NCBI RefSeq assembly: GCF_016834655.1
Contig: NZ_JAENHP010000010.1
Coordinates: forward strand, 272,927 to 336,926
Direction: 5' to 3'
Length of the DNA stretch: 64,000 nucleotides
DNA from: Paractinoplanes ovalisporus
GTDB taxonomy: Bacteria > Actinomycetota > Actinomycetes > Mycobacteriales > Micromonosporaceae
Shown: one piece after another, positions 39,901-45,916 of the stretch
Numbering within the stretch: position 1 is the first letter of the stretch
How the letters are laid out: the number at the start of each line of letters is the position of its first letter
Made by a program: the position numbers and the translations under genes
The notes under the pieces: generated by a model
What the model was told of the DNA's origin: nothing
Database searches by the model: none
The model's input: the letters and a program-made list of their open reading frames with translations, nothing else

Positions 39901-41061
39901 GGAACCTCCGGATCCCCCTGGCAGCCGCGGGGAACCGTGCTGATCACCGGCGGGACCGGAGCGCTCGGCGGTCACGTCGCCCGGTGGCTGGCCCGAGCCG
40001 GGGCGCCGCATCTGCTGCTGGCCGGGCGGCGCGGCGAGGAGACACCCGGCGTCGCGGAACTGCGCGCCGAGCTGAACGCCCTGGGAACCCGGGTCACCGT
40101 CGCGGCCTGCGACGTCGCCGACCGGGAGGCGGTCCGGCGGATGCTGGCCGGCATCCCCGCGGACCAGCCGCTCAGCGCGGTCGTGCACACGGCCGGAATC
40201 GTGCGGGAGGCGCCCCTGGCCGAGACCGGCGTCGCCGACCTGCACGAGGTCGCCGCGGCCAAGGTGGGCGGGGCCGAACACCTCGCCGACCTGCTCGGCG
40301 ACACCCCGCTCGACGCGTTTGTGCTGTTCTCCTCCGTCTCCGGTGTGTGGGGCGGCGGAGGGCAGGCCGCCTACGCCGCGGCGAACGCCGCCCTGGATGC
40401 CGTCGCGGAGCGGCGCCGAGCCCGCGGTCTGACCGCCACCTCGATCGCGTGGGGGCCGTGGGCGGGCGGCGGCATGGCCGGCAAAGACGCGACCGAGCGA
40501 CTGCGCCGCCTCGGACTGGCCGCGATGGAGCCCGGCCGGGCGCTCGCGGTTCTGCGGCAAGCCGTCGCCGACGGGGAGACCACCCTCGCGGTGGCCGACG
40601 TGGACTGGGACCGGTTCGCGACCACCTTCGCCGCGGCCCGGCCCCCTTCTGACCGGCCTGACGGCCGAACCGGTCACCCACCACGCCGCCAACCTGACCG
40701 ATGTGGTGCGCGGCCACGCCGCCGCCGTCCTCGGCCACGACACCCCCGACGAGATCGAGGCCGACCGGGCCTTCCGCGACCTCGGCTTCGACTCACTGAC
40801 CGCGGTGGAACTGCGCCGGCTGCTGCAGGACGAAACCGGCCTGCGGCTGCCGATCACCGTCGTCTTCGACCACCCCACCCCGGCCGCGTTGGCCACCGCC
40901 CTCGCCGCCCGCCTCGTCGACAGCGCCGAGACACCGGCCACGGCCCACCCGCCGGCCGCGGCGGAACCCGGCGAACCGATCGCCATCGTCGGCATGGCCT
41001 GCCGCTACCCGGGCGGGATCACCTCCCCCGAAGACCTGTGGCGGCTGGTGACCGGCGGTGA
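25030..41061 (+). CDS. Modular type I polyketide synthase A, N-terminal part as read (loading module, M1, M2, M3 up to KR)
   Basis: The start ATG 25030 has GGGGGA about 9 bases upstream; an in-frame ATG at 24967 lacks one. The frame encodes KSQ-AT-ACP, then KS-AT-DH-KR-ACP, KS-AT-KR-ACP and KS-AT-KR. It is correct to about base 40642. After that the translation turns into Arg/Pro-rich nonsense to the stop at 41061, while the ACP of module 3 continues in the next frame. The break is in a C5 run; with C4 the sequence reads ARPLLTGL, matching ARPLLHAV of module 2. The real product is therefore most likely one protein of about 6961 residues spanning 25030-45916. It lacks an N-terminal docking domain, as expected for the first PKS. 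A TTA codon lies at 36214. Confidence 0.93.
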   Translation: MDPVTDIAVIGISCRLPRARNPEALWGLLRDGRSVLGPVPADRWPDRDRGVGVGGFLEDVGHFDPAFFGITPREAAVMDPQQRLALELGWEALEDAGVPPGQLAGTSAGVFLGAASNDYALLADRQGRSGITAHSFLGQQRTMIANRLSYALRLRGPSLTVDTGQSSSLVAVHLACDSLRRGESSVAIAGGVSLTLTVETALAVAHTGALSPDGASRAFDAAANGFVRGEGGALVVLKPLGAARADGDIIVAVIRGSAVNNDGGGAGLTVPEARAQEEVIRLACARAGADPSELRYVELHGTGTRRGDPIEAAALAAVTGGRPPGSPLLVGSVKTNVGHLEAAAGVTGLIKVALALRHGELPPSLNFTAERPDTPLAEWNLRVLTERTAWERPFLAGVSSFGIGGTNCHVVVAPAPPPVTDAPAPPMTAAPWIVSARTPEALRDQARNLLSGLEDMPDATLTDVGHGLATTRTAFAERAAVVGTDRAGMAAGLTALAEGRTAPGVVRGRPAEGGLGLLFTGQGAQRPGMTAELYATFPVYAAALDEIAARFDALTGGTLLREIMAGDGLDRTEVTQPALFAVEVALYRLVRSWGLRPARLLGHSIGEIVAAHVAGVLSLDDACTLVEARGRLMGELPPGGAMTAVQATEEEVAELLDGEAGPVSIAAVNGPSAVVVSGARDAVARVAESLRRHGHRTRDLPVSHAFHSPLLEPMLERFAEVARSLTYSRPGIPVVGGHTGAPVREFTADYWVRQAREAVRFAAGVEDLHAAGVTHLLELGPDGVLAAMARECLAGREVTVVPLLRRARPDAESVAAALATLHVAGAEVDWAAYFAPFRPRPVRLPTYAFQRERYWLGEAAPAVRAAGPAAVPAPTADLAGLVRAEVAGALGSADPAAVDVHRTFRGLGLDSLMLVELASRLSTATGLALTTADLFDHPTPHRLITHLTAAPPAADEPPRPSEAGEPIAVVAMACRYPGGVASPDDLWRLVADGVDAIGDFPADRGWAGRGRGGFLYDAAEFDAELFGISPREAAAMDPQQRLLLELSWEVFERAGRPPESGAGVFFGVSPLGYGPALDEPAEGTEGHRLTGTTPSVASGRVAYALGLHGPALTVDTACSSSLVAVHLAVESLRRGECSAALAGGAAVMATPGMFVEFARQGGLAADGRCKPFAAAADGTSWSEGAGVLLLERLSDARRLGHPVLAVVRGSAVNQDGASNGLSAPSGAAQQRVIRAALDAAGLSPADVDAVEAHGTGTTLGDPIEAQAIISAYGERDRPLWLGSVKSNLGHTQAAAGVAGLIKMVEAMRHGLLPRTLHVDRPTPHVDWSAGSVRLLADAVPWKSGRPRRAGVSSFGISGTNAHLIVEGVTEEAVTAAEPSGPPDVPWIVSGAGPQAVAAMAGKLDALPSGTRRVDVAYTLATGRAALDYRTVVGQDVIRRAGDGRVVFVFPGQGSQWTGMGLELWDSSPVFAESMQACEEALRPHTGWSLREILAGPLDEVDVVQPALFAVMVSLAALWRSYGVEPAAVVGHSQGEIAAAYVAGALSLEDAARVVALRSRALRSIAGRGGMVAVPFADVDPGGLSIAAVNGPDSTVLAGDVEAVERFLTVEPRARRIAVDYASHSPQVEAVREEVLAALAGVEPREPTVPFLSTVAKGVPLDAAYWYRNLRETVRFADAVADAPGVLLEVSPHPVLGLELGTLRRDQGDIFGAVAEAWTYGATVDWAAVYAGRDARRVDLPTYPFQRSRYWLTPRRGEGPDRAAHPLLDTTIDLPDGGRVCSARLSTDDHPWLTDHAVLGTVLLPGTALLELVLHAAQGDHIAELALESPLRLSPGTPAHLRITVAADDNGRRAVTVHSRPSGDGPWTRNAQGSVSAGSGRTPPEPLTTWPPPGAVPLDLDDRYETLAAAGFGYGPAFRTLRAVWRRGDDLYAEVQLAADRPPGTYSPHPALLDGALHALGLGPFPADGGTWLPFAWSDVTRHSDAPATGLRVRITPAGSDTVTLTVFDAAGTPVLSAGSMRARPVTAAQLGVDPGALFEVRWTDTPEGATTVPEKGFAEIDPLAGDGPVATAHAAVREALRVAKEHLATDSGRLVVITRGAVAAADRDEVPGLAAAGVWGLIRSAQNENPDRFVLLDLEPGAAVPDAIPDGHNQLAIRAGAVLAPRLVPATPAPGATPVGLDPDGTVLITGATGTLARLVARHLVTTRGIRRFLLLSRTPATTLAAELTALGAEATVRTLDVADRKALRAALAGHQLTAVAHLAGVLDDGVIGSLTGERLDRVLRPKVDAAVHLHELTAGTDLRAFWLFSSVLGFTGGPGQAAYAAANTFLDALAQHRRAAGLPALSLAWGLWAERSGLTGQLSELDLRRLARNGLVPLTTEQGLSLFDRACTLDTALAVPARLEPATPARRPPSRLAGLPAAERREALRDLVRRAAATVLGHPADHPIDADRPFKALGFESLTVLELRNRLADATGLRLPATLVFDHPTTAVLADHLNDLYADKRPSAPAVPAPAPAGHEPIAVVAMGCRYPGGVRSPEDLWRLVSARGDAISSFPADRGWARDGVGGFLYDVADFDAELFGISPREATAMDPQQRLMLELTWETFERAGLDPRSVRGEPVGVFTGAMYHDYAGRFTTAPEGYEGHLLTGNTGSVMSGRVAYTFGLHGPALTVDTACSSSLVAVHLAVESLRRGECSMALAGGVTVMATPTTFAEFARQGGLAADGRCKPFAAAADGTGWSEGAGVLLLERLSDARRHGHPVLAVVRGTAVNQDGTSNGLSAPSGLAQQRVIRAALADAGLRPTDVDVVEAHGTGTTLGDPIEAQALIATYGADRERPLWLGSVKSNIGHTQAASGVAGLIKMVEAMRHEELPPTLHVDRPTPHVDWPAGAVTLLTEAASWPSGEHPRRAGVSAFGISGTNAHVIVEDVEPRPAGTPARPATPVPWPLSGHRPEALLGQAARLRSFLASAPPARPADIGAALAARTGFDHRAVAGGEEALAALAAGREHPDLVRGTATTPARPVFVFPGQGSQWTGMGLELWDSSPVFAESMQACEEALRPFTGWSLREVLAGPLDEVDVVQPALFAVMVSLAALWRSYGVEPSAVIGHSQGEIAAAYVAGALTLEDAARVVALRSKALRSIAGRGGMVAVPFADVDPGELSIAALNGPDSTVLSGETVAVERFLAAEPRARRIAVDYASHSPQVEAVREEVLAALAGVEPREPTVPFLSTVAKGVPLDAAYWYRNLRETVRFADAVADAPGVLLEVSPHPVLGLGLGTLRRDQGDLTRALAEAWTHGLPVDWTAVHGPHAPAPVDLPTYAFQRRRYWLDAPAPPPAGGPASYRIAWHPATLPEGALHGTWLLVTPDGTDHPDLAAALTRHGADVRQVSAGDLSGVGPVAGVLSLLGYDDTPHPDHPEVPAGLTATLALTQALGDAGITAPLWLATRGAVSAGAGDPPPAPRPALIWGLGRVIGLEHGDRWGGLVDLPETVDDVAAARLAAVLAGPDGEDQVAIRADGVFLRRLVPAPADPHPAGSWQPSGTVLITGGTGALGAHVARWAARNGAEHLVLLSRRGPDAPGADRLREELTGLGARVTVTAGDAGDRDQLEAVITEHPPTAVVHTAAALDDAVVQRLRPDQLATALHAKATAAANLDELTRHLDLRAFVLFSSIAGTLGVPGQGGYAPANAFLDALAERRRAAGRPATSIAWGAWAGAGMAAAAAVEDLLRRHGLPPTPPEVALAGMHRAVDSGAATLAVMDVDWDRLHLAFTASRARPLLHAVPEVRAIRAAESRRAVHEPHQLSAGPPAERQRALLALVREQVAVTLGHTDPGSVRADRAFKDLGLDSLTGVEIRNRLAAATGLRLPATVVFDEPTPAALARRLGAELFGGEASPAAPAVAAADGDPIVLVATSCRFPGGINTPEDLWRTVRDGVDTVGPFPADRGWSDDHQNPSYARKGAFLHDAAGFDAAFFGISPREALVMDPQQRLLLEIAWEAVERAGIDPSSLRGSRTGVFAGTNGQDYPALLAGAPDATDSGEGYLVTGSAASVFSGRIAYALGLEGPALTVDTACSSALVALHLAAQALRRGECDLALAGAVTVMSTPVLFAEFSRQRGLAADGRCKPFAAAADGTGWGEGAGMVVLERLSDARRHGHPVLAVLRGSAVNQDGASNGLTAPNGPAQQRVIRLALADAGWRPGAVDAVEAHGTGTRLGDPIEAQALLATYGQDRERPLWLGSVKSNLAHTQAAAGAAGLIKMVEALRHGVLPATLHVDAPTPQVDWSAGAVRLLTEPVPWQPVDGEPRRFGISAFGISGTNAHAVFEAPPTVAPDPAGTDSGALPFLLAGHSAEALRAQARRLAVALREDTGARDLDVAFSLATGRAALDHRAVVVAEGRDDLLRGLDALAAGRPAAHVGTGVPGSTGDGLAYLFTGQGSQRAGMGAGLRAAFPAYARALDAVADRLDRHLDRPLRDILDDPAALERTDYAQAALFAVEVAQFRLLESWGIRPVRLAGHSIGEIAAAHVAGVLDLGDAATLVTARGRLMQAVPRPGTMAAIEATAGELQPMLDGHETTVALAAVNAPRACVISGDPDQVDRIAAHFRDRGRRTRTLRTGHAFHAPHLDGMLAEFRTVVETLTLAPPRIPIVSTVTGEPLTDADARDPGYWTRQVREPVRFLDAMLRLAADGTTTYLEIGPDGVLSGLAEQCAGVPAVPVLRGPRPEVAAAMAAVGHLHAHGTAVDWAAVFAGTGARRIPVPTYAFQHRRFWPVGDGGTTDAVSQWRYRIDWQARPEPVPARPDGTWLVLLPSGVDPLVEALVGSGVRVLAGTDLPDPARLATAGPIGGVLSLLPPDRTLTLMHALAATTVRAPLWLVTRRAVSTTAPDPSAAAVWGLGRVFALEHPGRWGGLIDLPDHLDPASIRRLLAVLGGGAGDEDQIVIRADGIRARRLRRRGPGGTSGSPWQPRGTVLITGGTGALGGHVARWLARAGAPHLLLAGRRGEETPGVAELRAELNALGTRVTVAACDVADREAVRRMLAGIPADQPLSAVVHTAGIVREAPLAETGVADLHEVAAAKVGGAEHLADLLGDTPLDAFVLFSSVSGVWGGGGQAAYAAANAALDAVAERRRARGLTATSIAWGPWAGGGMAGKDATERLRRLGLAAMEPGRALAVLRQAVADGETTLAVADVDWDRFATTFAAARPPSDRPDGRTGHPPRRQPDRCGARPRRRRPRPRHPRRDRGRPGLPRPRLRLTDRGGTAPAAAGRNRPAAADHRRLRPPHPGRVGHRPRRPPRRQRRDTGHGPPAGRGGTRRTDRHRRHGLPLPGRDHLPRRPVAAGDRR
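27919..32560 (+). other. PKS A module 1: KS-AT(methylmalonyl)-DH-KR-ACP
   Basis: KS Cys at 28381. AT has GHSQGE (29617) and YASH (29887), typical for methylmalonyl-CoA. DH keeps HAVLGTVLLP (His 30412) and HPALLD. KR is B-type (VLDDG) with Ser and Tyr (31999), though the cofactor loop reads TGATGTLAR (last Gly replaced by Ala). The ACP site is GFESL rather than GFDSL (Ser 32413). Predicted unit: alpha-methyl alkene, giving a 2-methylcrotonyl-like intermediate. Confidence 0.88.
29881..30120 (+). repeat. AT-domain DNA block shared with module 2 (34618-34857)
   Basis: 240 bases from the YASH region to the end of the AT of module 1 match module 2 with only three differences noted by eye. Both lie in methylmalonyl AT domains and use many G/T-ending codons, unlike the flanking DNA. 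Confidence 0.9.
32590..36710 (+). other. PKS A module 2: KS-AT(methylmalonyl)-KR(B-type)-ACP
   Basis: KS Cys at 33061. AT has GHSQGE (34354) and YASH (34624). KR has TGGTGALG, an LDD motif (AALDDAVV), FSSIAG and YAPAN. ACP is LGLDSLTG (Ser 36574). No DH is present. Predicted unit: alpha-methyl, beta-hydroxy of D-type. A TTA codon lies at 36214, between KR and ACP. Confidence 0.88.
36745..40930 (+). other. PKS A module 3: KS-AT(malonyl)-KR(A-type)-ACP, crossed by the frameshift
   Basis: KS Cys at 37249; the usual SNIGHTQ reads SNLAHTQ (Gly to Ala). AT has GHSIGE (38575) and HAFH (38881), malonyl type. KR lacks LDD (IVREA) and has Trp in GVWGGGG (40348) ahead of Tyr 40372, which marks an A-type KR. 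ACP Ser codon is 40793, in the shifted frame. Predicted unit: beta-hydroxy of L-type without methyl. Confidence 0.88.
40642..40646 (+). other. Probable frameshift site (C5 homopolymer) in PKS A
   Basis: Frame 1 is coherent up to GCCCGG at about 40635-40640 and frame 2 is coherent from CTTCTG onward. The only place for the change is the run CCCCC. Deleting one C joins FAAARP to LLTGLTAEP with no loss of domain sequence. Confidence 0.85.
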
Positions 41062-44000
41062 CGAGGTGCTCGGCCCGTTCCCGGACGACCGTGGCTGGGA
41101 CCCGGAACGGACCGCCCGCAGCCAGGTGCGGACCGGGGGTTTCCTCGACGGTGCCGGGGAGTTCGACGCGGGCTTCTTCGGAATCTCGCCGCGGGAGGCC
41201 ACGGCGATGGACCCGCAGCAGCGGTTGCTTCTGGAGACGGCCTGGGAGGCGTTCGAACGGGCCGGCATCGATCCGCGCTCACTGCGCGGGAGCCGTACGG
41301 GCGTGTTCGTCGGCGCCTCCCCGCAGGGCTACGGCGAAGGACTGGCCGTCGTGCCGGCCGAGGTCGAGGGCTACCGGCTGACCGGCAGCGCGACAAGCGT
41401 GTTCTCCGGGCGGATCGCCTACACGCTCGGCCTGCACGGGCCGGCGCTGACCGTCGACACCGCCTGCTCCTCGTCGCTGGTGGCGCTGCACCTGGCGGCG
41501 GCGTCGCTACGGCGCGGCGAATGCGATCTGGCCGTCACCGGCGGGGTGGCCGTGATGGCCGGGCCGGACGTCTTTGTCGAGTTCGGCCGGCAGGGCGGGC
41601 TGGCCGCGGACGGCCGGTGCAAACCGTTCGCGGAAGCGGCGGACGGCACGGGCTGGTCCGAGGGTGTGGGACTGCTCGTGGTGGAGCGGTTGTCGGACGC
41701 CCGCCGCCGGGGGCACCCGGTGCTGGCGGTGGTGCGAGGTTCGGCGGTGAATCAGGACGGCGCGTCGAACGGCCTCACGGCGCCGAACGGGCCGGCCCAG
41801 GAACGGGTGATCGCCGAGGCACTGGCTGATGCGCGGCTGTCGGCGGGTGACGTGGACGTGGTCGAAGGACACGGGACGGGGACCCGGCTGGGTGATCCGA
41901 TCGAGGCGGGGGCCTTGCTTTCCGCGTACGGGGTGGGTCGTGATCGGCCGTTGTGGCTGGGTTCGGTGAAGTCGAACCTCGGGCACACGCAGGCCGCGGC
42001 CGGGGTGGCCGGTGTGATCAAGATGGTGGAGGCGATGCGGAACGGCCTGTTGCCGCGGACCCTGCACGTGGACGAGCCTTCGACGCGGGTGGACTGGTCG
42101 GCCGGTGCGGTGCGGTTGCTGACCGAGCCGGTGCCCTGGATTCCGGGCCGGGCCGGGGTATCGGCGTTCGGCATGTCCGGCACCAACGCGCACGTGATCC
42201 TCGAAGCCGCCGAGGCGGAGCCGGATCCGGCCGAGGACAACGGCCCGTCGGTGCCGTGGGTGGTGTCGGCGGCGTCCGAGCAGGCTCTGGCCGAGCAGGT
42301 CGCAGAGCTGCAAGAGCTTTCCCGCGTACGCCGGGTGGATGTGGCCTACACGCTGGCGGTCGGCCGCGCCGCTCTGCCGTGGCGGTGGGTGTCCGGCGAG
42401 GCTCTGCCGGTCCAGGCCGGTGGCGGGCGGCCGGTCTTCGTGTTCCCGGGTCAGGGTTCGCAGTGGACCGGGATGGGTCTGGAGCTCTGGGATTCCTCGC
42501 CGGTGTTCGCCGAGTCGATGCAGGCGTGCGAAGAGGCGTTGAGGCCGTATACGGGTTGGTCGTTGCGCGAAATCCTGGCGGGCCCGCTCGATGACGTGGA
42601 TGTGGTACAGCCGGCGTTGTTCGCGGTGATGGTCTCGCTGGCCGCATTGTGGCGTTCGTACGGTGTCGAACCTGCGGCGGTGGTTGGTCATTCGCAGGGG
42701 GAGATCGCGGCCGCATACGTGGCGGGTGCCTTGTCTTTGGAGGACGCCGCGCAGGTGGTGGCGCTGCGGAGTAAGGCTCTGCGGCCGATCGCGGGCCGGG
42801 GTGCGATGGTGGCGGTTCCGTTCGCCGACGTCGACCCGGGCGGCCTTTCGATCGCAGCCGTGAACGGCCCGGACTCGACGGTGCTCGCCGGCGACGTGGA
42901 GGCGGTGGAACGTTTCCTGACGGTGGAGCCGCGGGCGCGTCGGATCGCGGTGGATTATGCGTCGCATTCGCCGCAGGTGGAGGCGGTGCGTGAGGAGGTT
43001 CTGGCGGCGTTGGCGGGCATTGAGCCGCTGACCCCGAGGATTCCGTTCCTGTCGACGGTGGAGCCGGGTGTGCCGTTGGATGCGGTGTACTGGTATCGCA
43101 ATCTGCGGGAGACCGTCCGCTTCGCCGACGCGGTGGCCGGGCGGAGCCTGCTGGTCGAGATGAGCCCGCATCCGGTGCTGGTGCCGGAGATGGGGTCGTT
43201 GCGCCGCGACGACGGTGGCCTGGACCGGTTCTACGAATCGGTGGCGCGGGTGTGGGCGCGCGGTGCCGAGGTCGACTGGGCGGCGGTCTTCGCGGGGCGT
43301 GACGTGCGGCGGGTGGTGCTGCCGACGTACCGGTTCCAGCGCCGTCGTTTCTGGCTCGACGGCGGATCACCCGGATGGCTGGGGGAACCGGCCGGCTGGG
43401 CGCACGGGACCGTCTATGACGGCCGGATCGATGCGGCCTGGCTGGCCGATCACCAGGTTGACCAGCAGCCGCTGGTGCCGGGGGCCGGCCTGCTGGAACT
43501 GGCCCTGCGAGCCGGTGACACGGTCGAGGAACTGACGTTGCAGGCGCCCCTGCGCCCGCCGGCGACAGTGCAGATGGTGGTCGGCCGCCCCGACGACACC
43601 GGCCGCCGTACGGTCTCCCTCCACTCCCGCCACGACGGGGAGTGGACCACCCACGCCACCGGCACTCTCCGTCCCGGCGCCGGCGCCGCCCCGGAGCACG
43701 ACAACGGCCCGTGGCCGCCCACCGGCGCCGAACGTGTGGACCCCCGGGACGTGCTCGACCGGCTGGCCGCGACCGGAATCACCTACGGCCCGGCCTTCCA
43801 GGGCCTGCAGGCGGTGTGGCGGCACGGTGACGAGACCTTGGCGGAGGTGGTCCTGCCCGAGGAACTGGCGGGCGGGGCCCACCACTTCGGGCTGCACCCG
43901 GCGCTGCTCGACGCCGCCACCCACGCCGCCGCCCTGAACCGGGTCGACCCTGGTGACCGGGCCCAGGTCCCGTTCGTCTGGGCCGGTGTGCGGCTGCACG

Positions 44001-45916
44001 CGTCCGGTGCCACGGCTGTCCGGGTACGGCTGCGCGACGCCGCTGACGGCGGCCTGAGCCTCAAACTGCACGATCTCACCGGCGCGCCCGTGGCAACCGT
44101 GGAGTCGTTGTCCACCCGGCCCCTGACCGTGCTGCCCAGCAACTTCCTCTTCCGGGTGTCCTGGCCGGCCCTCGCGGGCGCGCCGGGCCTCGGTGACCGC
44201 GTGGTGGCCGGCCCCGACCCGCTCGGTCTGGCCGCGGGAGCCCCGGTCCACGCCGACCTGTCGGCGCTGCGCCGCGCGATCGCGGGCGGAGCACCCGTCC
44301 CCGGCCATGTGCTGACGACCCTTCAGCCCGGCGACGGCGACCTGGCCGCGTCGGCGCGGTCGGCCGTCCATCGGGCTCTCGCCCTGATCCGGGAATGGCT
44401 CGACGATCCCGCGCTGGCCGCCTCCCGCCTGGTCATCGTCACACGGGGCGCGGTCGCGACCACGCCGGACGAGGACGTCACGGACCTGTCCCACGCCGCC
44501 GTCTGGGGCCTCGTCCGTTCGGCGCAGTCGGAGCATCCGGACCGTTTCCACCTGGTCGACGTGGACGATCAGCCGGCCTCCCACGGCGCGATCCCGCTCC
44601 TGCTCTCTCCGGCGGAACCCCAACTGGCCGTCCGCGCGGGCACCGCACGGACACCGCGCCTGACCCGGGCCGAGGCGCGCCACAACCCCCGGACCGCCCT
44701 CGACCGCAACGGGACGGTGCTGCTCACCGGCGGCACCGGCACCCTCGGCGCGCTTGTCGCCCGGCACCTGGTCACCGCGCACGGCGTGCGGCACCTGCTG
44801 CTGGCGAGCCGGCGGGGCGGCGGCGCGGACCTCGTCGCCGAACTGACCGCGCTCGGCGCAACCGTGACCGTCGAGGCGGCCGACATCGCCGACCGGGACG
44901 CGACCGCCCGGATGCTCGCCCGGGTGCCCGCCGAGCACCCGCTCACCGCGGTTGTCCACCTGGCCGGGGTGCTCGAGGACGGCCTGGTCGAGGCGATGAG
45001 CCCGGCTCAGCTCGACCGGGTGCTCCGACCCAAGATCGACGGCGCGGTGCACCTGCACGAACTGACCCGCGGGGCCGGCCTCACCGCGTTCGTGCTCTTC
45101 TCCGCGGCGGCCGGTGTCCTCGGCCGCCAGGGACAGGGCAACTACGCGGCCGCGAACACCTTCCTGGACGGCCTCGCCCAGCACCGCCGGGCGAACGGGC
45201 AGCCCGGTGTCGCCGTCGCCTGGGGGCTCTGGGACGGCGGGGGCGGGATGACCGGTCACCTCACCGGCCGGGACATCACGCGGATGCGCCGGTCCGGCAT
45301 GGTGGCGCTCACGCCCGCCGAAGGACTTGCACTGCTCGACGCGGCACTGGTGGCGGCCGAACCGGCCGTCGTCGCCGCACACCTTGATCCGGCGGCGCTG
45401 CGGGACACCGCAGTGCCCGCCCTGTTGCGCGGCCTGCTCTCGGGTGCCGGCCGCGCAGCGCCCCGGGCCGCCGCCCAGTACCCCCGTGCAGCGGCGGCCC
45501 GGGGTCCCTCCGCACCTCCGGCCACCCGGGCCGGTCTGCTCGGCCTGGTCCGTGACCACGCCGCGGTGGTTCTGGGCCACGGGTCGGCCGCGGCGATCCC
45601 GGAGGCACACGGCTTCCTCGAGATCGGCTTCGACTCGCTGACCGCCGTCGAACTGCGCAACCGGCTGGCCACGGTGACCGGCCTGCGGCTGCCGGCCACG
45701 CTGATCTTCGACCACCCCACCCCCGGGCGGCTGGCTGAGCACCTGGCGGCGGCCCTGCAACCCACGTCCCTCGAACCCGCGCCCCTCGGACCTGTGGCGG
45801 GGGAGACCGAGCCCGCGAACCGGCCCGTGCTGGAGAGTGCGTCCGCCGACGAGGTGTTCGCCTTCATCGACCAGCATCTCGGCCGGGCGAACGGCAACGG
45901 GAGTGATGCCCGATGA
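40703..45916 (+). CDS. Modular type I polyketide synthase A, C-terminal part as read (ACP of M3 and all of M4)
   Basis: This 1737-codon frame starts at a GTG in the middle of an ACP domain. It holds the module 3 ACP (Ser codon 40793), then KS-AT-DH-KR-ACP of module 4 and a C-terminal docking tail (VFAFIDQHLG). A gene that begins inside an ACP with no ribosome site is improbable, so it is the continuation of the upstream PKS frame beyond a one-base shift. The stop overlaps the start of the next PKS gene (ATGA), so PKS A and B are translationally coupled. Module 4 carries unusual DH and KR active sites, described separately. Confidence 0.88.
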   Translation: MVRGHAAAVLGHDTPDEIEADRAFRDLGFDSLTAVELRRLLQDETGLRLPITVVFDHPTPAALATALAARLVDSAETPATAHPPAAAEPGEPIAIVGMACRYPGGITSPEDLWRLVTGGDEVLGPFPDDRGWDPERTARSQVRTGGFLDGAGEFDAGFFGISPREATAMDPQQRLLLETAWEAFERAGIDPRSLRGSRTGVFVGASPQGYGEGLAVVPAEVEGYRLTGSATSVFSGRIAYTLGLHGPALTVDTACSSSLVALHLAAASLRRGECDLAVTGGVAVMAGPDVFVEFGRQGGLAADGRCKPFAEAADGTGWSEGVGLLVVERLSDARRRGHPVLAVVRGSAVNQDGASNGLTAPNGPAQERVIAEALADARLSAGDVDVVEGHGTGTRLGDPIEAGALLSAYGVGRDRPLWLGSVKSNLGHTQAAAGVAGVIKMVEAMRNGLLPRTLHVDEPSTRVDWSAGAVRLLTEPVPWIPGRAGVSAFGMSGTNAHVILEAAEAEPDPAEDNGPSVPWVVSAASEQALAEQVAELQELSRVRRVDVAYTLAVGRAALPWRWVSGEALPVQAGGGRPVFVFPGQGSQWTGMGLELWDSSPVFAESMQACEEALRPYTGWSLREILAGPLDDVDVVQPALFAVMVSLAALWRSYGVEPAAVVGHSQGEIAAAYVAGALSLEDAAQVVALRSKALRPIAGRGAMVAVPFADVDPGGLSIAAVNGPDSTVLAGDVEAVERFLTVEPRARRIAVDYASHSPQVEAVREEVLAALAGIEPLTPRIPFLSTVEPGVPLDAVYWYRNLRETVRFADAVAGRSLLVEMSPHPVLVPEMGSLRRDDGGLDRFYESVARVWARGAEVDWAAVFAGRDVRRVVLPTYRFQRRRFWLDGGSPGWLGEPAGWAHGTVYDGRIDAAWLADHQVDQQPLVPGAGLLELALRAGDTVEELTLQAPLRPPATVQMVVGRPDDTGRRTVSLHSRHDGEWTTHATGTLRPGAGAAPEHDNGPWPPTGAERVDPRDVLDRLAATGITYGPAFQGLQAVWRHGDETLAEVVLPEELAGGAHHFGLHPALLDAATHAAALNRVDPGDRAQVPFVWAGVRLHASGATAVRVRLRDAADGGLSLKLHDLTGAPVATVESLSTRPLTVLPSNFLFRVSWPALAGAPGLGDRVVAGPDPLGLAAGAPVHADLSALRRAIAGGAPVPGHVLTTLQPGDGDLAASARSAVHRALALIREWLDDPALAASRLVIVTRGAVATTPDEDVTDLSHAAVWGLVRSAQSEHPDRFHLVDVDDQPASHGAIPLLLSPAEPQLAVRAGTARTPRLTRAEARHNPRTALDRNGTVLLTGGTGTLGALVARHLVTAHGVRHLLLASRRGGGADLVAELTALGATVTVEAADIADRDATARMLARVPAEHPLTAVVHLAGVLEDGLVEAMSPAQLDRVLRPKIDGAVHLHELTRGAGLTAFVLFSAAAGVLGRQGQGNYAAANTFLDGLAQHRRANGQPGVAVAWGLWDGGGGMTGHLTGRDITRMRRSGMVALTPAEGLALLDAALVAAEPAVVAAHLDPAALRDTAVPALLRGLLSGAGRAAPRAAAQYPRAAAARGPSAPPATRAGLLGLVRDHAAVVLGHGSAAAIPEAHGFLEIGFDSLTAVELRNRLATVTGLRLPATLIFDHPTPGRLAEHLAAALQPTSLEPAPLGPVAGETEPANRPVLESASADEVFAFIDQHLGRANGNGSDAR
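40955..45916 (+). other. PKS A module 4: KS-AT(methylmalonyl)-DH*-KR*-ACP with altered active sites
   Basis: KS Cys at 41465; the first His motif reads VEGHGTGT. AT has GHSQGE (42686) and YASH (42956). DH: the HPLLG entry is missing, the first hotdog is short, and HxxxGxxxxP reads HQVDQQPLVP (His 43451 kept, Gly replaced by Gln); HPALLD is kept. KR: the catalytic Ser, 13 residues before Tyr 45143, is Ala (GCG at 45104), and LDD is LED. ACP Ser 45635. Reduction is doubtful; a beta-keto group may remain. Confidence 0.82.

Noticed and set aside
40703..40760. PKS gene starting with an ACP at GTG 40703
   Set aside because: No ribosome site, start inside a domain, and perfect continuity with the upstream frame across a C5 run.
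37354..40995. 1213-codon open frame on the minus strand
   Set aside because: Shadow of module 3; repetitive His/Arg/Gly text without domains.
40650..41061. Arg/Pro-rich C-terminus of the first PKS frame
   Set aside because: It is out-of-frame translation of the module 3 ACP and module 4 KS; not a real tail.
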